Positions 50,816-58,955 of a stretch of 64,000 bases of DNA are shown in pieces. This DNA comes from Congregibacter litoralis KT71 (GTDB lineage Bacteria; Pseudomonadota; Gammaproteobacteria; Pseudomonadales; Halieaceae). Location of the stretch: positions 3,823,338-3,887,337 of the forward strand of contig NZ_CM002299.1 in assembly GCF_000153125.2 (NCBI RefSeq), read 5' to 3'. Under the pieces are notes generated by a model. The model worked only from the letters and a program-made list of their open reading frames with translations. It made no database searches and was not told where the DNA came from. Numbering within the stretch: position 1 is the first letter of the stretch; every line of letters begins with the position of its first letter. The position numbers and the translations under genes are program-made.

Positions 50816-51949
50816 TCAAGAGCTCTCACCAAACCAGGCGATGTCCCGCTGGGTCGCCTCACCCAGGGACACGCCCGTGGTCATCGCCGGCCAGAGAATC
50901 TCCCAGGACATGGGAGTCATCAGTAAAAACGGCAGGGGATCATGAGCTGCCCAGATAACATCCCGTGCTGAGCGCATTTCCCGGAAACGTCGGATGAATT
51001 CCCGGGGTTTGAAGATCGCAGCGTAGGTTTCTGTGAGAGTGGAGTAAGCCCACTGGAAGCGCGTGCCCGCCGTCAGCCTGATGGACGATGTGGACTCGGG
51101 ATTCAGTAAAGCCTCGCCCAGGGACGCGCTGTCAAAAAAATGCACACCGCTGGTTGCCCTGGGATTGCATTCGATCGCCCGGGCCACCCCGTCACCGTCG
51201 ACGATAAAATCAAAGGCCAGGAACCCGCTGTAATCGCTATCCGCGAGAAAATCACTCACCCACCGCTGAGCAGAGTCCGCATCGTCGACCCGCTCAAAAC
51301 AGATAGCGACGGTACCGGCAAACACCCGGCCTCGATAAAACACCGTCGCCAGCTCCCGACCCCGGCTCACCACCGACAGGGAACTGATGAGCTCTCCTTC
51401 AAGATGCGTCTGCACCAGACCCTCGGCACTGTCAGACACCAGCGCATCCCCCGCTCTGGCAAAACGTAAGCCGATACCGGAACAGCTGTGCACGGGTTTT
51501 TCCACGTAGTCACTGCGCCGGGCGAGAGCTCGGGCGCCGGCCTCGTCAGCAGTATAGGTCTCGGGCACCGGTAATCCCTTGCAGGCCGCGAGAGCGATAA
51601 AGTCCCGTTTATGATGGAGTTCGGCCAACTGCACCAGGGGGGCGGCCCAGAGCATGACCCCTGGGGGGAGCTGCGTACGGAGCTTCGCTACATGCAGAGC
51701 CTCCTCAGAAACGGGGATCACAAGATCCACCGCCTCACGATCAATAATATCCAGCAAATCAGCGAGGTAAGCCGACAGGGAAGTGTTAGGCGCGGTTACC
51801 CGAAAAGACTGGGCAACGTCCCGGGAGGGCTTACAGAGGTGCCAGCGAAAGGGGTCCGCCACCAGCACCCGGCAGCCCGCCGCTCGACAGGCTCTGACAA
51901 TAGCGAGCGCTTTAGGCAGGCGCCCGAGGGTCAGTAAAACAGTCTTCAT
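50816..51949 (-). CDS. ATP-grasp superfamily enzyme (carboxylate-amine ligase type), substrate unknown
   Basis: This 377-residue protein has an N-terminal pre-ATP-grasp Rossmann-like domain (KTVLLTLGRLPKALAIVRAC), a central lid (KRDFIALAACKGLPVPET, YVEKPVHSCSGIGLRF, ~111-165), and the metal-binding AIECNPRATSGVHF (~262-275). It resembles carbamoyl-phosphate-synthase-like ligases such as PylC. The C-terminal ~90 residues, with HDPLPFLLMTPMSWEILWP, seem subfamily-specific. The ATG at 51949 is used; a TTG two residues earlier in frame is adjacent. It converges on the P450 gene (20 bp) and is divergent from the YbjN gene. Confidence 0.8.
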   Translation of the reverse strand: MKTVLLTLGRLPKALAIVRACRAAGCRVLVADPFRWHLCKPSRDVAQSFRVTAPNTSLSAYLADLLDIIDREAVDLVIPVSEEALHVAKLRTQLPPGVMLWAAPLVQLAELHHKRDFIALAACKGLPVPETYTADEAGARALARRSDYVEKPVHSCSGIGLRFARAGDALVSDSAEGLVQTHLEGELISSLSVVSRGRELATVFYRGRVFAGTVAICFERVDDADSAQRWVSDFLADSDYSGFLAFDFIVDGDGVARAIECNPRATSGVHFFDSASLGEALLNPESTSSIRLTAGTRFQWAYSTLTETYAAIFKPREFIRRFREMRSARDVIWAAHDPLPFLLMTPMSWEILWPAMTTGVSLGEATQRDIAWFGESS

Positions 51950-52098
51950 CAATGATCGGCTGTCGGCATACGGGTAATTTCAAGCTTACGCTGAAAGATG
52001 TCAATTTTGTATGACCAATCGCCACGACTCCCGGCGGAACACAGCACCACGGTAGAGGGTGAATCGCGTAAAATGCGGGTTTTCTCCGGTAGCAAACT

Positions 52099-52572
52099 AT
52101 GAGCGACAAACTCGAAAAGCCCGACCGTGCACGCCTTCAGCAATGGCTGGAAGAAGCCCGGGTGGAGTACAGCGATTGCGGCGAGTGCAAGGGACTGCAT
52201 CTGGCGGCTCTCAAGAATATCGAGGGCGTCATCGACAGCCGTCTTTTTTTGGAGCGCTACGGATTGCTCCTCACCACGGAGCTCGAAATCCGCCCCATGG
52301 CGCTTTTACCGCTGTCGGCGGATCTGGGCCGCATCAATATGGACTACCCCATCCTCAAGATTTTTCTGGATGTGGTGGATGACGCCACCCCGCAGCTGGT
52401 GATCGCGGGCATCATGCCCACCCAGGCAGGGCTGACCCTCGAACAAACCGCGCAGTTTTTATCGAGTTGCATGGATGCCACGCGACAGCTCGCGGCAGAA
52501 TGCCTGCACCTGGACTACCTCTTTGCCGAGGGGGAGCTCCGCACGCCATCAGGCAAGAAATCGCTGCACTAG
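52099..52572 (+). CDS. YbjN-domain (type III chaperone-like) protein
   Basis: This 157-residue cytoplasmic protein has the alpha/beta layout of YbjN family proteins, which resemble type III secretion chaperones. The region LLTTELEIRPMALLPLSADL and FLDVVDDATPQLVIAGIMP supports this moderately. No catalytic motif is seen. It lies 9 bp before an MFS transporter and so is probably co-transcribed with it. In E. coli, YbjN is linked to stress and motility, which may not carry over. Confidence 0.6.
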   Translation: MSDKLEKPDRARLQQWLEEARVEYSDCGECKGLHLAALKNIEGVIDSRLFLERYGLLLTTELEIRPMALLPLSADLGRINMDYPILKIFLDVVDDATPQLVIAGIMPTQAGLTLEQTAQFLSSCMDATRQLAAECLHLDYLFAEGELRTPSGKKSLH

Positions 52573-52581
52573 GACAACGCT

Positions 52582-53883
52582 ATGCCCCTGCCATCGAATA
52601 CCGTGTTTGAGCTCATCGGCGATGAGGAGGATGCGCGCGCCTGTCGGGATATCTCCGAGGACGCCTGTGATGCCCAACCCCAAAGCTTCACGCTCCAGCT
52701 GCTGGCGCAGCTCGCCTCAAAATGTGCCGATACCCTGGGGAGCAGTCGCACGGTGCTACCCTGGCTGCTGAGCAGCATCGCTGCCCAGACATTTTTTGTT
52801 GCCTGGCTCGTTCCCATCAGGGAGTCCCTCTCCCTGATTCCCCAGCTGGCGATTGCCGCTAATCTACGCAAGCGTCCCATCAGGAAGAACGTGTATGTGC
52901 TGGGCGCCGGGCTTCAGGGTCTGTGCATGCTGGCCATGCCTCTGGCGCTCCTGCTGCCCACGGCCTCCCTGAGTGCCATGGCGATACTGGCTTCCCTGAC
53001 GCTGTTCAGCCTCGCCCGGGGACTGTGCTCCGTAGCCTCAAAAGACGTTCTGGGTAAGACCGTTGCAAAGGGACGTCGAGGTCGCCTGGGGGGACTTGCG
53101 AGCAGCGCCGCCGGTATCTTTACCATTGGCTTTGGTGCGTTTCTCCTCCTGAGCCAGGGCAAGACCTCACTGACACTCCTGGTAGGGATGCTGTGTACCG
53201 CCGGTGCCCTGTGGCTGGCATCGGCGCTGTTTTATTGGCGGGTGCCTGAGAGGCCGGGGGCCACGGAAGGTGGCGCATCGGCCCTGGAAAGCGCCCTCAA
53301 CAGCGCAGCGCTTCTGAAAACAGACAAAGACCTGCGCGCCTTTGTCATCGCCCGTACGCTTCTGATAGGTACCGCCTACGCCATACCGTTTCTTGTGGTC
53401 ATGGTCTTTACCAACGCCGAAGGCAGCAGTCGTGCCCTGGCGTTTGTCATGCTCGCCGAGGGCCTGGCGGCCATGACCTCCGGTGTTATCTGGGGTATTT
53501 ACTCGGACCGGGCATCCCACAAAGTGCTGGCGACGTCAGGCCTGCTCACCGCTGCCACTTTACTCACGGTGTTACTGGCACCCGAGGACATGATGACGGC
53601 ATTCGGTGGACTGGCAGGTGCCATAGCCATCTACGTGGCAGCCATTGCCCATCAGGGGACGCGCCTGGGCCGCAAAACCTACGTCGTGGATCTGGCCAAT
53701 GGTGACAACCGTGCCGCTTACGTCGCCATCAGCAACACCGTTATTGGCGTGTTTGTGTTCCTGGGCGGCACCCTTGGCTGGATCGCCCAACATTTTGGTA
53801 ACGATGGGGTGCTTGGCCTGCTTCTGGGCATGACACTCCTCGGAGCGGCCTTGAGTTTGCGTCTCAAGCCCGTTCAGGCATAA
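52582..53883 (+). CDS. MFS transporter with extra cytoplasmic N-terminal segment
   Basis: This 433-residue inner-membrane protein has a ~60-residue acidic/helical N-terminus, then about twelve hydrophobic helices. The usual GxxxDRxGRR loop is blurred: NLRKRPIRKNVYV stands where it would be, with GIYSDRASHKVLA in the second half. Hence it is a distant MFS member; similar proteins are often left unassigned. An AGGA precedes the ATG. Expression is tied to the YbjN gene. Substrate unknown. Confidence 0.7.
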   Translation: MPLPSNTVFELIGDEEDARACRDISEDACDAQPQSFTLQLLAQLASKCADTLGSSRTVLPWLLSSIAAQTFFVAWLVPIRESLSLIPQLAIAANLRKRPIRKNVYVLGAGLQGLCMLAMPLALLLPTASLSAMAILASLTLFSLARGLCSVASKDVLGKTVAKGRRGRLGGLASSAAGIFTIGFGAFLLLSQGKTSLTLLVGMLCTAGALWLASALFYWRVPERPGATEGGASALESALNSAALLKTDKDLRAFVIARTLLIGTAYAIPFLVVMVFTNAEGSSRALAFVMLAEGLAAMTSGVIWGIYSDRASHKVLATSGLLTAATLLTVLLAPEDMMTAFGGLAGAIAIYVAAIAHQGTRLGRKTYVVDLANGDNRAAYVAISNTVIGVFVFLGGTLGWIAQHFGNDGVLGLLLGMTLLGAALSLRLKPVQA

Positions 53884-53956
53884 AAAGTCGCTATAAAAAG
53901 CCGATATCAAGAGCCGCCGGAAAAGACCGGTCCGCGTAAAACCCCTATCACTCATC

Positions 53957-53984
53957 AAAAAAAAGGCGCCCTCAGGCGCCCTTT
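53957..53984. terminator. bidirectional terminator between MFS and HiPIP genes
   Basis: GGCGCC, 4-base loop, GGCGCC flanked by eight A on the left and CTTTTC on the right. It sits between convergent genes and can serve both, better on the minus strand, where eight T follow the stem. Confidence 0.75.
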
Positions 53985-54001
53985 TCTTACTCCGTCAGTA
54001 A

Positions 54002-54622
54002 CTAGCTTGCTGCGGAGTAGGCGCTGCACCATCCCGTGGCCTTCACCTGCTTCCCGGCAAACAGCGGGCATCCCCCCCAGGCACTGTCACCACCCTGATA
54101 CAGGGCACAGTTAGAGCATTGCTGACCCGCAGCGTAGCGCGCGTTCTTGACGGTCGTTGCATCGTGCTTGTAACCCAGGCCCGCTGCCTGGGGGCTGCTC
54201 TCATCAAGCTTCGCCGTGGCATCGCTGGCAATGGTGGCACCCTCGCTGGCGGCGGCGTCCATACCCTCCTTCGCGTCTTTGACCATGGTCTCGGCTGAAT
54301 CAGCCGCTTCTTCCATGGCCTCTTCCATCGCATCACCCGCCTCGTCCATGGTGCCCTGAGCGTCATCCATAGCGCCCTCAGCCTTGTCCATAGCCGACCC
54401 GGCCATGCCCTCGGCCTCCTTCGCCATATCTTTCATCGCAGGCTCAACCTTATCCATGGCCGAAGCTGCGGACCCGGCACCGTCGTCGCTGCCACAGGCC
54501 TGCAAACCCAGAATGGGCAGCGCCACGGCTGTCATGCCCATCATCTCCAGAACTTTGCGACGACCGGGCAGTACCCCATCGGGCTTGGATTGCTGCTGAT
54601 TTCCCTTATTGTGCTTTGTCAT
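54002..54622 (-). CDS. high-potential iron-sulfur protein on a lipid-anchored stalk
   Basis: This 206-residue periplasmic electron carrier has a twin-arginine signal (R21, R22 in GRRKVLEMMG) ending in a lipobox with C43 (LQAC). Then comes a ~85-residue Ala/Met/Glu/Asp-rich helical stretch (~49-135), and then a HiPIP domain with four cysteines at about 169, 172, 185 and 199. HiPIPs carry electrons to the photosynthetic reaction centre in purple bacteria, or to oxidases. The Tat route fits a cluster folded in the cytoplasm. The long stalk is not part of ordinary HiPIPs. HiPIP identity is strong; its role here is inferred. Confidence 0.87.
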   Translation of the reverse strand: MTKHNKGNQQQSKPDGVLPGRRKVLEMMGMTAVALPILGLQACGSDDGAGSAASAMDKVEPAMKDMAKEAEGMAGSAMDKAEGAMDDAQGTMDEAGDAMEEAMEEAADSAETMVKDAKEGMDAAASEGATIASDATAKLDESSPQAAGLGYKHDATTVKNARYAAGQQCSNCALYQGGDSAWGGCPLFAGKQVKATGWCSAYSAAS

Positions 54623-54822
54623 GGTGAACGCTCCCTCTGATGAGCTTTTCCGTCACTTCCCTGCGTTAGTACAGGCCTGACTTCGTGTCACACTACCACT
54701 CCCTAGAATATACGCTAAAACTTTGACCAGTAGTTTAATGGCGCTAATCCGCCGCCATACAGGGTGGCGCTGCGAACACCCCTGTGCCCATCGGCAGGAA
54801 GCCTATCAACCGTGATTTTATT

Positions 54823-57342
54823 ATGCCCCTGAATACCGCCGCCCTTGGCCTTCCCATCTGTAACCTCCTTGAGGAGATTCGGGCTCGTCTGCAGGAAGAG
54901 CGCAATCTCGTACTGGAGGCCCCTACGGGCGCCGGAAAAACCACCGTCGTGCCCCTGGCGCTCCTTGATGAAACCTGGCTGACTAATCGTAAAATCATCA
55001 TGCTCCAGCCCCGACGCCTGGCGGCAAAAAACGCTGCCCTGCGCATGGCAACGCTGTTGGGTGAGTCCCCCGGGCAGACCGTGGGCTACCGGATGCGCCT
55101 CGACAGCAAGACCAGCAGCGCTACACGCATCGAGGTTGTGACCGAGGGCATTCTTCTGCGCATGCTCCAGGACGATCCCTCCCTATCGGATGTAGGGCTT
55201 ATCATCTTCGATGAGTTTCATGAGCGCTCCCTCGATGGGGACCTGGGTTTAAGTCTTGCTCTGAACGCGCGGGACACTTTTTCGCGATCGCCAACCCTGC
55301 GCATCATGCTCATGTCCGCCACCCTGGGCACAGCCGCGCTGGAAGCCTTTCTCGAATGCAAGGCGGTCAAGAGCGAAGGCAGGCTGTTTCCCGTGGAGGA
55401 GCGCTACGGCCAGAACAGCAAACCGCGGGAACGCATCGTCGATCGCGTGACCAGAAGCATTAACAAAGCCCTCGCTGGGCATCCCGATAGCAGTCTGCTC
55501 GTGTTTCTTCCCGGGCAAGGGGAAATCCGTCGCACCATGGAGCAACTGGACCCACCACCGGGCGTCGAGCTCCGGCCCCTCTACGGTGATCTGAGTCTGG
55601 GGGAGCAGCAGGCGGCCATTGCGCCCTGCCGGGAGGGTCGGCGCAAGGTGGTACTCGCTACCAACATCGCAGAGACCAGCCTCACCATTGATGGTGTGGA
55701 CGTTGTCATCGACTCGGGCCTGGAGCGAAAACCCCGCTTCGATCCCCAGACAGCGATGAGTCGCCTGACCACGGTGAAGATCTCCCAGGCATCCAGCGTG
55801 CAACGCAAGGGACGGGCGGGGCGTCTGCGACCGGGCACCTGTTACCGGCTCTGGTCTGAGGCCCAGCAGGAACAGCTCGCGGCCCAGGACGAGCCGGAGA
55901 TCCAGAGTGCTGACCTCTCCTCCCTCGCCCTGCAGCTTTTTGCCTTTGGTGTTTACGATCCCGGTGAGCTCGCATGGCTCACGGCGCCGCCGGCGGGCGC
56001 CTATCAACAGGCCATCGATTTACTCCTGGGACTCGCCGCCCTGGAAAAAACGGACGCTGGCTTGCGCCTGACGCCTCACGGTAATGCCATGGCAGAAATC
56101 TCCGCTCACCCGCGGCTGGCGCATATGCTGCTCCTGGGAGACGCCGTGGGTGCCCGGGAAACCGCCGCGCACCTTGCCGCCGTGCTGTCGGACCGGGACC
56201 CCCTGAGCCGTGATTCAGCGGACATGCGAACGCGTCTTGAGTATCTGAGTGGCGAGGTGGCCTGCCCCGGGGCGCTGCGAGCCTGGGAGAAGCGGACCCT
56301 CCAGCTGGCCCGGCAACTCTCACAACAGCTGCCCAAAGCGACTCGCCCAAACGCAGGCAAACCCAGCTACGAGCAGTTACCCGGCTTGCTGCTGGCCAGT
56401 GCCTACCCTGACCGCATCGCCCGTCAGCGCCACTCGGGTGGCTACCAACTGGCGAACGGTCGCAGCTGCCGATTCGCCTCGCCCAATGCCCTGGATAAAT
56501 CCAAATGGCTGGCGGTTGCCGAAGTCGGTGGCGTCGCGGGACGAACAGGTGATGTCATCCGCTCCGCCGCGCCCCTTGACCCGGCGTTGTTTGACACGCT
56601 GTTGAAACCCCAGTTGTCTGAAGCAACGATAGTGGATTGGGACAACAAGAGCGGACGATTCCTTGCGGAGCGCCGCACCAGCGTGGGCGCCCTCTCCCTG
56701 CGCAAAGTGCAACTGGACTCGGTATCGGACGAGGCCAGGACCCAGAGGCTCATCGAACTCACCCGCGAGGCGAACATGGCGAATCTCAGCTGGTCCGCCC
56801 CCTGCGAGGAACTTCGAAACAAAGTGCGCCTCATGGCGCGCCTGGAATCAGACTGGCCATCACTGGAGTCTGAAGACCTCGTCCCGACCCTGGAAGACTG
56901 GCTCGCACCCTACCTTCTGGCGGTTAAAAAGCTTTCAGACCTCAAAAAGCTCGACCTGTATACAGCGCTGGAATCGCTGCTCTCCTGGGAACAGCAGCGC
57001 CGACTCAGGGCAGAGCTACCCGAACGCTTCGAGGTGCCCTCGGGATCAAAGGTGGCCATCGACTATCGGGAAGACCCGCCCATCCTGCCGGTAAAACTCC
57101 AGGAGATGTTCGGATGCAGAGACACGCCTAGCATTGCTGGGGGCCGAATAGCACTGGTAGTGCACCTCCTGTCACCGGCGGGGCGTCCCCTTCAGGTTAC
57201 CCAGGATCTTCCCAGCTTCTGGAACAACAGCTACGATGCGGTCAAAAAGGAGATGCGTGGTCGCTACCCGAAACACCCCTGGCCCGACGATCCCCTGAGC
57301 GCCACGCCTACCCGATTCACCAAACACCGAAAGCAGTCCTGA
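54823..57342 (+). CDS. hrpB: ATP-dependent helicase HrpB (DExH)
   Basis: This 839-residue DExH helicase has the Walker A EAPTGAGKTT (~28-37), DEFHERS (~129-135), SAT (~165), a helicase C domain with GRAGRLRPGTCYRLW (~337), and the HrpB-specific C-terminal region ending with RYPKHPWPDDPLSATPTR. The E. coli protein is similar in size and its function is unclear. The ATG at 54823 (MPLNTAALGL) is chosen over a GTG at 54784. It is monocistronic, followed by a short tandem repeat. Confidence 0.93.
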   Translation: MPLNTAALGLPICNLLEEIRARLQEERNLVLEAPTGAGKTTVVPLALLDETWLTNRKIIMLQPRRLAAKNAALRMATLLGESPGQTVGYRMRLDSKTSSATRIEVVTEGILLRMLQDDPSLSDVGLIIFDEFHERSLDGDLGLSLALNARDTFSRSPTLRIMLMSATLGTAALEAFLECKAVKSEGRLFPVEERYGQNSKPRERIVDRVTRSINKALAGHPDSSLLVFLPGQGEIRRTMEQLDPPPGVELRPLYGDLSLGEQQAAIAPCREGRRKVVLATNIAETSLTIDGVDVVIDSGLERKPRFDPQTAMSRLTTVKISQASSVQRKGRAGRLRPGTCYRLWSEAQQEQLAAQDEPEIQSADLSSLALQLFAFGVYDPGELAWLTAPPAGAYQQAIDLLLGLAALEKTDAGLRLTPHGNAMAEISAHPRLAHMLLLGDAVGARETAAHLAAVLSDRDPLSRDSADMRTRLEYLSGEVACPGALRAWEKRTLQLARQLSQQLPKATRPNAGKPSYEQLPGLLLASAYPDRIARQRHSGGYQLANGRSCRFASPNALDKSKWLAVAEVGGVAGRTGDVIRSAAPLDPALFDTLLKPQLSEATIVDWDNKSGRFLAERRTSVGALSLRKVQLDSVSDEARTQRLIELTREANMANLSWSAPCEELRNKVRLMARLESDWPSLESEDLVPTLEDWLAPYLLAVKKLSDLKKLDLYTALESLLSWEQQRRLRAELPERFEVPSGSKVAIDYREDPPILPVKLQEMFGCRDTPSIAGGRIALVVHLLSPAGRPLQVTQDLPSFWNNSYDAVKKEMRGRYPKHPWPDDPLSATPTRFTKHRKQS

Positions 57343-57377
57343 TGCCCGCAAGCTTCTGCAACGACCGGCAGCTCCTC

Positions 57378-57427
57378 GCAACCCCGGGCAATTCTCTGCA
57401 ACCCCAGGCAACCCCAGGCAACCATGA
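57378..57427. repeat. five degenerate 10-bp tandem units
   Basis: Units start every 10 bases at 57378, 57388, 57398, 57408 and 57418. All begin GCAA, two are exactly GCAACCCCAG, and the others diverge. They lie in the gap between hrpB and the DUF3465 gene. A 10-bp period puts each unit on the same helix face. No function is evident. Confidence 0.6.
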
Positions 57428-57475
57428 AAGCCGCGGCGTAGGCTCATTCGCTGACGCACAGAAACGGAGTCCACG

Positions 57476-57931
57476 ATGAAATCCACCATGAAGAAAAAGT
57501 CCCTACCCCTTGTTATCGGCCTGGCTGTGCTCACCTGGCTTTGGAACGAATATGGCACGGGCACCCTGGCAACCATGGCCCCGACACCGGTGGCCAGCAG
57601 CGATGGAGTTCTGGAGGCGGCTTTTGAAAATCGTCAGAGCGACCTTCAGGTGCAGGGCGAGGGCACGGTGGTTCACGTCCTGCCCGATGACACCAAGGGT
57701 AGTCAGCACCAACGGTTTCTTCTGGAACTGGATTCCGGCCTGACGCTGCTGGTTGCCCACAACATCGATCTGGCGCCCCGGATACCCAATCTACAGAAAG
57801 GCGACCGCGTCGGCTTCAACGGGGAGTACGAATGGAACGACAAGGGGGGCGTCATGCACTGGACACACCACGACCCCCGGGGACGCCATGAAGACGGATG
57901 GCTGGAACGCAGCGGTGAGCGCTTCGAATAG
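57476..57931 (+). CDS. DUF3465 family protein, exported
   Basis: This 151-residue protein has an N-terminal membrane/signal segment (~9-23, LPLVIGLAVLTWLW) and a small beta-rich domain with the DUF3465 ending HWTHHDPRGRHEDGWLE (~131-147). Such domains are periplasmic and their role is not known; the fold probably resembles OB-type nucleic-acid-binding folds, since residues 55-110 (GEGTVVHVLPDD...GDRVGFNGEY) form a barrel-like pattern. It is convergent with the dehalogenase gene (17 bp). Confidence 0.8.
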   Translation: MKSTMKKKSLPLVIGLAVLTWLWNEYGTGTLATMAPTPVASSDGVLEAAFENRQSDLQVQGEGTVVHVLPDDTKGSQHQRFLLELDSGLTLLVAHNIDLAPRIPNLQKGDRVGFNGEYEWNDKGGVMHWTHHDPRGRHEDGWLERSGERFE

Positions 57932-57948
57932 TCAGGGCTAGGACAGGG

Positions 57949-58869
57949 CTAGGAGCTGGCAAAAGACTCCAGAGCGGCACGGGCGATAGACTCACCCCAC
58001 TCCTGCACGAAGTGACCACCCCCTTCGACGATCATCGCAGGCGGGCAGCCTTTGATCATGGCACGCAGACTCTCCATAACCACTGGCCCGAGCACAGGGT
58101 CCGCATCTCCCACGGCCATGAAGCTTTTACCGGTCCACTCCTTGGACCAGAACTGCGCGGCCTCAAGACTCACATCCACACCCTCCATCTCCGGCGAGAC
58201 CGGCACCAAAGCGGGAAACACCTGGGCGCCCGCCTTGTACTCCGGTCCGGGAAACGGCGCGTCGTAAGCGGCTATTTCTGCCTCCGTGAGATGGGGTGTG
58301 CCCCTGGCAATCAGCTCCCCGATGGGAAGATCCGGCGTGGACAGCGCATAGTTTTTCCAGGCAAGAAAGCCCTCGCTGGGAGTCTTGCCGACGCCCAAAG
58401 CCGTATTCATAACCAGTAAGCGTGAAAGCCGGGGCTTGAACCCCGCATCCACGGGTAGGGTCAGACCCAGCAGCCCGCCCCAGTCCTGCACCACCAGGGT
58501 GATATTGCGAAGATCCAGGCGCTCCACCAGCGCAAGAAGGTAGTCCCGGTGAAAGTTAAAACTGTAGTCTGATTGTTGTAAGGGCTTGTCCGAACGTCCA
58601 AAGCCCAGGAGGTCCGGCGCAATCACGCGGGCACCGGATTCCAGAAACACCGGCATCATCCGTCGATAGAGAAATGACCAGCTCGGCTCCCCATGCAAAC
58701 AAAGAAACACCGTGTCAGCGTCTGACGGTCCCGCATCGATCCATGCACCCCGGAGTCCATCGTACCCGGGAAGATCATCTGCGTAGAACACCGGGTAGTC
58801 GAAATCCGGCAAATCATTGAAGCGTTCAGCGGGAGTACGGAGAGATCGAACAGTGGCTTTTTGTGACAT
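57949..58869 (-). CDS. haloalkane dehalogenase (HLD-I type alpha/beta hydrolase)
   Basis: This 306-residue enzyme hydrolyses carbon-halogen bonds. The nucleophile is D129 in VVQDWGG, the halide-stabilising tryptophans are W64 (HGEPSW) and W130, the acid is D257 (GDADP), and the base is H286 (GGGHF). This Asp-His-Asp set with both Trp is the DhlA (subfamily I) pattern, not an epoxide hydrolase. It is divergent from the broken TonB-dependent receptor (86 bp apart). Substrate unknown; marine halogenated compounds are plausible. Confidence 0.9.
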   Translation of the reverse strand: MSQKATVRSLRTPAERFNDLPDFDYPVFYADDLPGYDGLRGAWIDAGPSDADTVFLCLHGEPSWSFLYRRMMPVFLESGARVIAPDLLGFGRSDKPLQQSDYSFNFHRDYLLALVERLDLRNITLVVQDWGGLLGLTLPVDAGFKPRLSRLLVMNTALGVGKTPSEGFLAWKNYALSTPDLPIGELIARGTPHLTEAEIAAYDAPFPGPEYKAGAQVFPALVPVSPEMEGVDVSLEAAQFWSKEWTGKSFMAVGDADPVLGPVVMESLRAMIKGCPPAMIVEGGGHFVQEWGESIARAALESFASS

Positions 58870-58904
58870 GCATAAACCCTTTATTTTTCATTCAGTGTTT
58901 GCGC

Positions 58905-58910
58905 TATAAT
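58905..58910 (+). promoter_or_regulatory. -10 element of the TonB-dependent receptor gene
   Basis: Perfect TATAAT 45 bases before the receptor ATG; no clear -35 is seen at 16-18 bases, so activator help or an extended promoter may be needed. Confidence 0.45.
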
Positions 58911-58955
58911 GACAGTGCACATAATCACTATAAACCATGCACAAGGACACACCCC

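Noticed and set aside
49326..50819. 497-codon minus-strand frame antisense to the P450 gene
   Set aside because: P450 motifs on the plus strand are complete; the antisense frame has no motif.
47105..54622. A photosynthesis gene cluster
   Set aside because: Only a CrtD-like enzyme and a HiPIP are present; no puf, puh, bch or light-harvesting genes.
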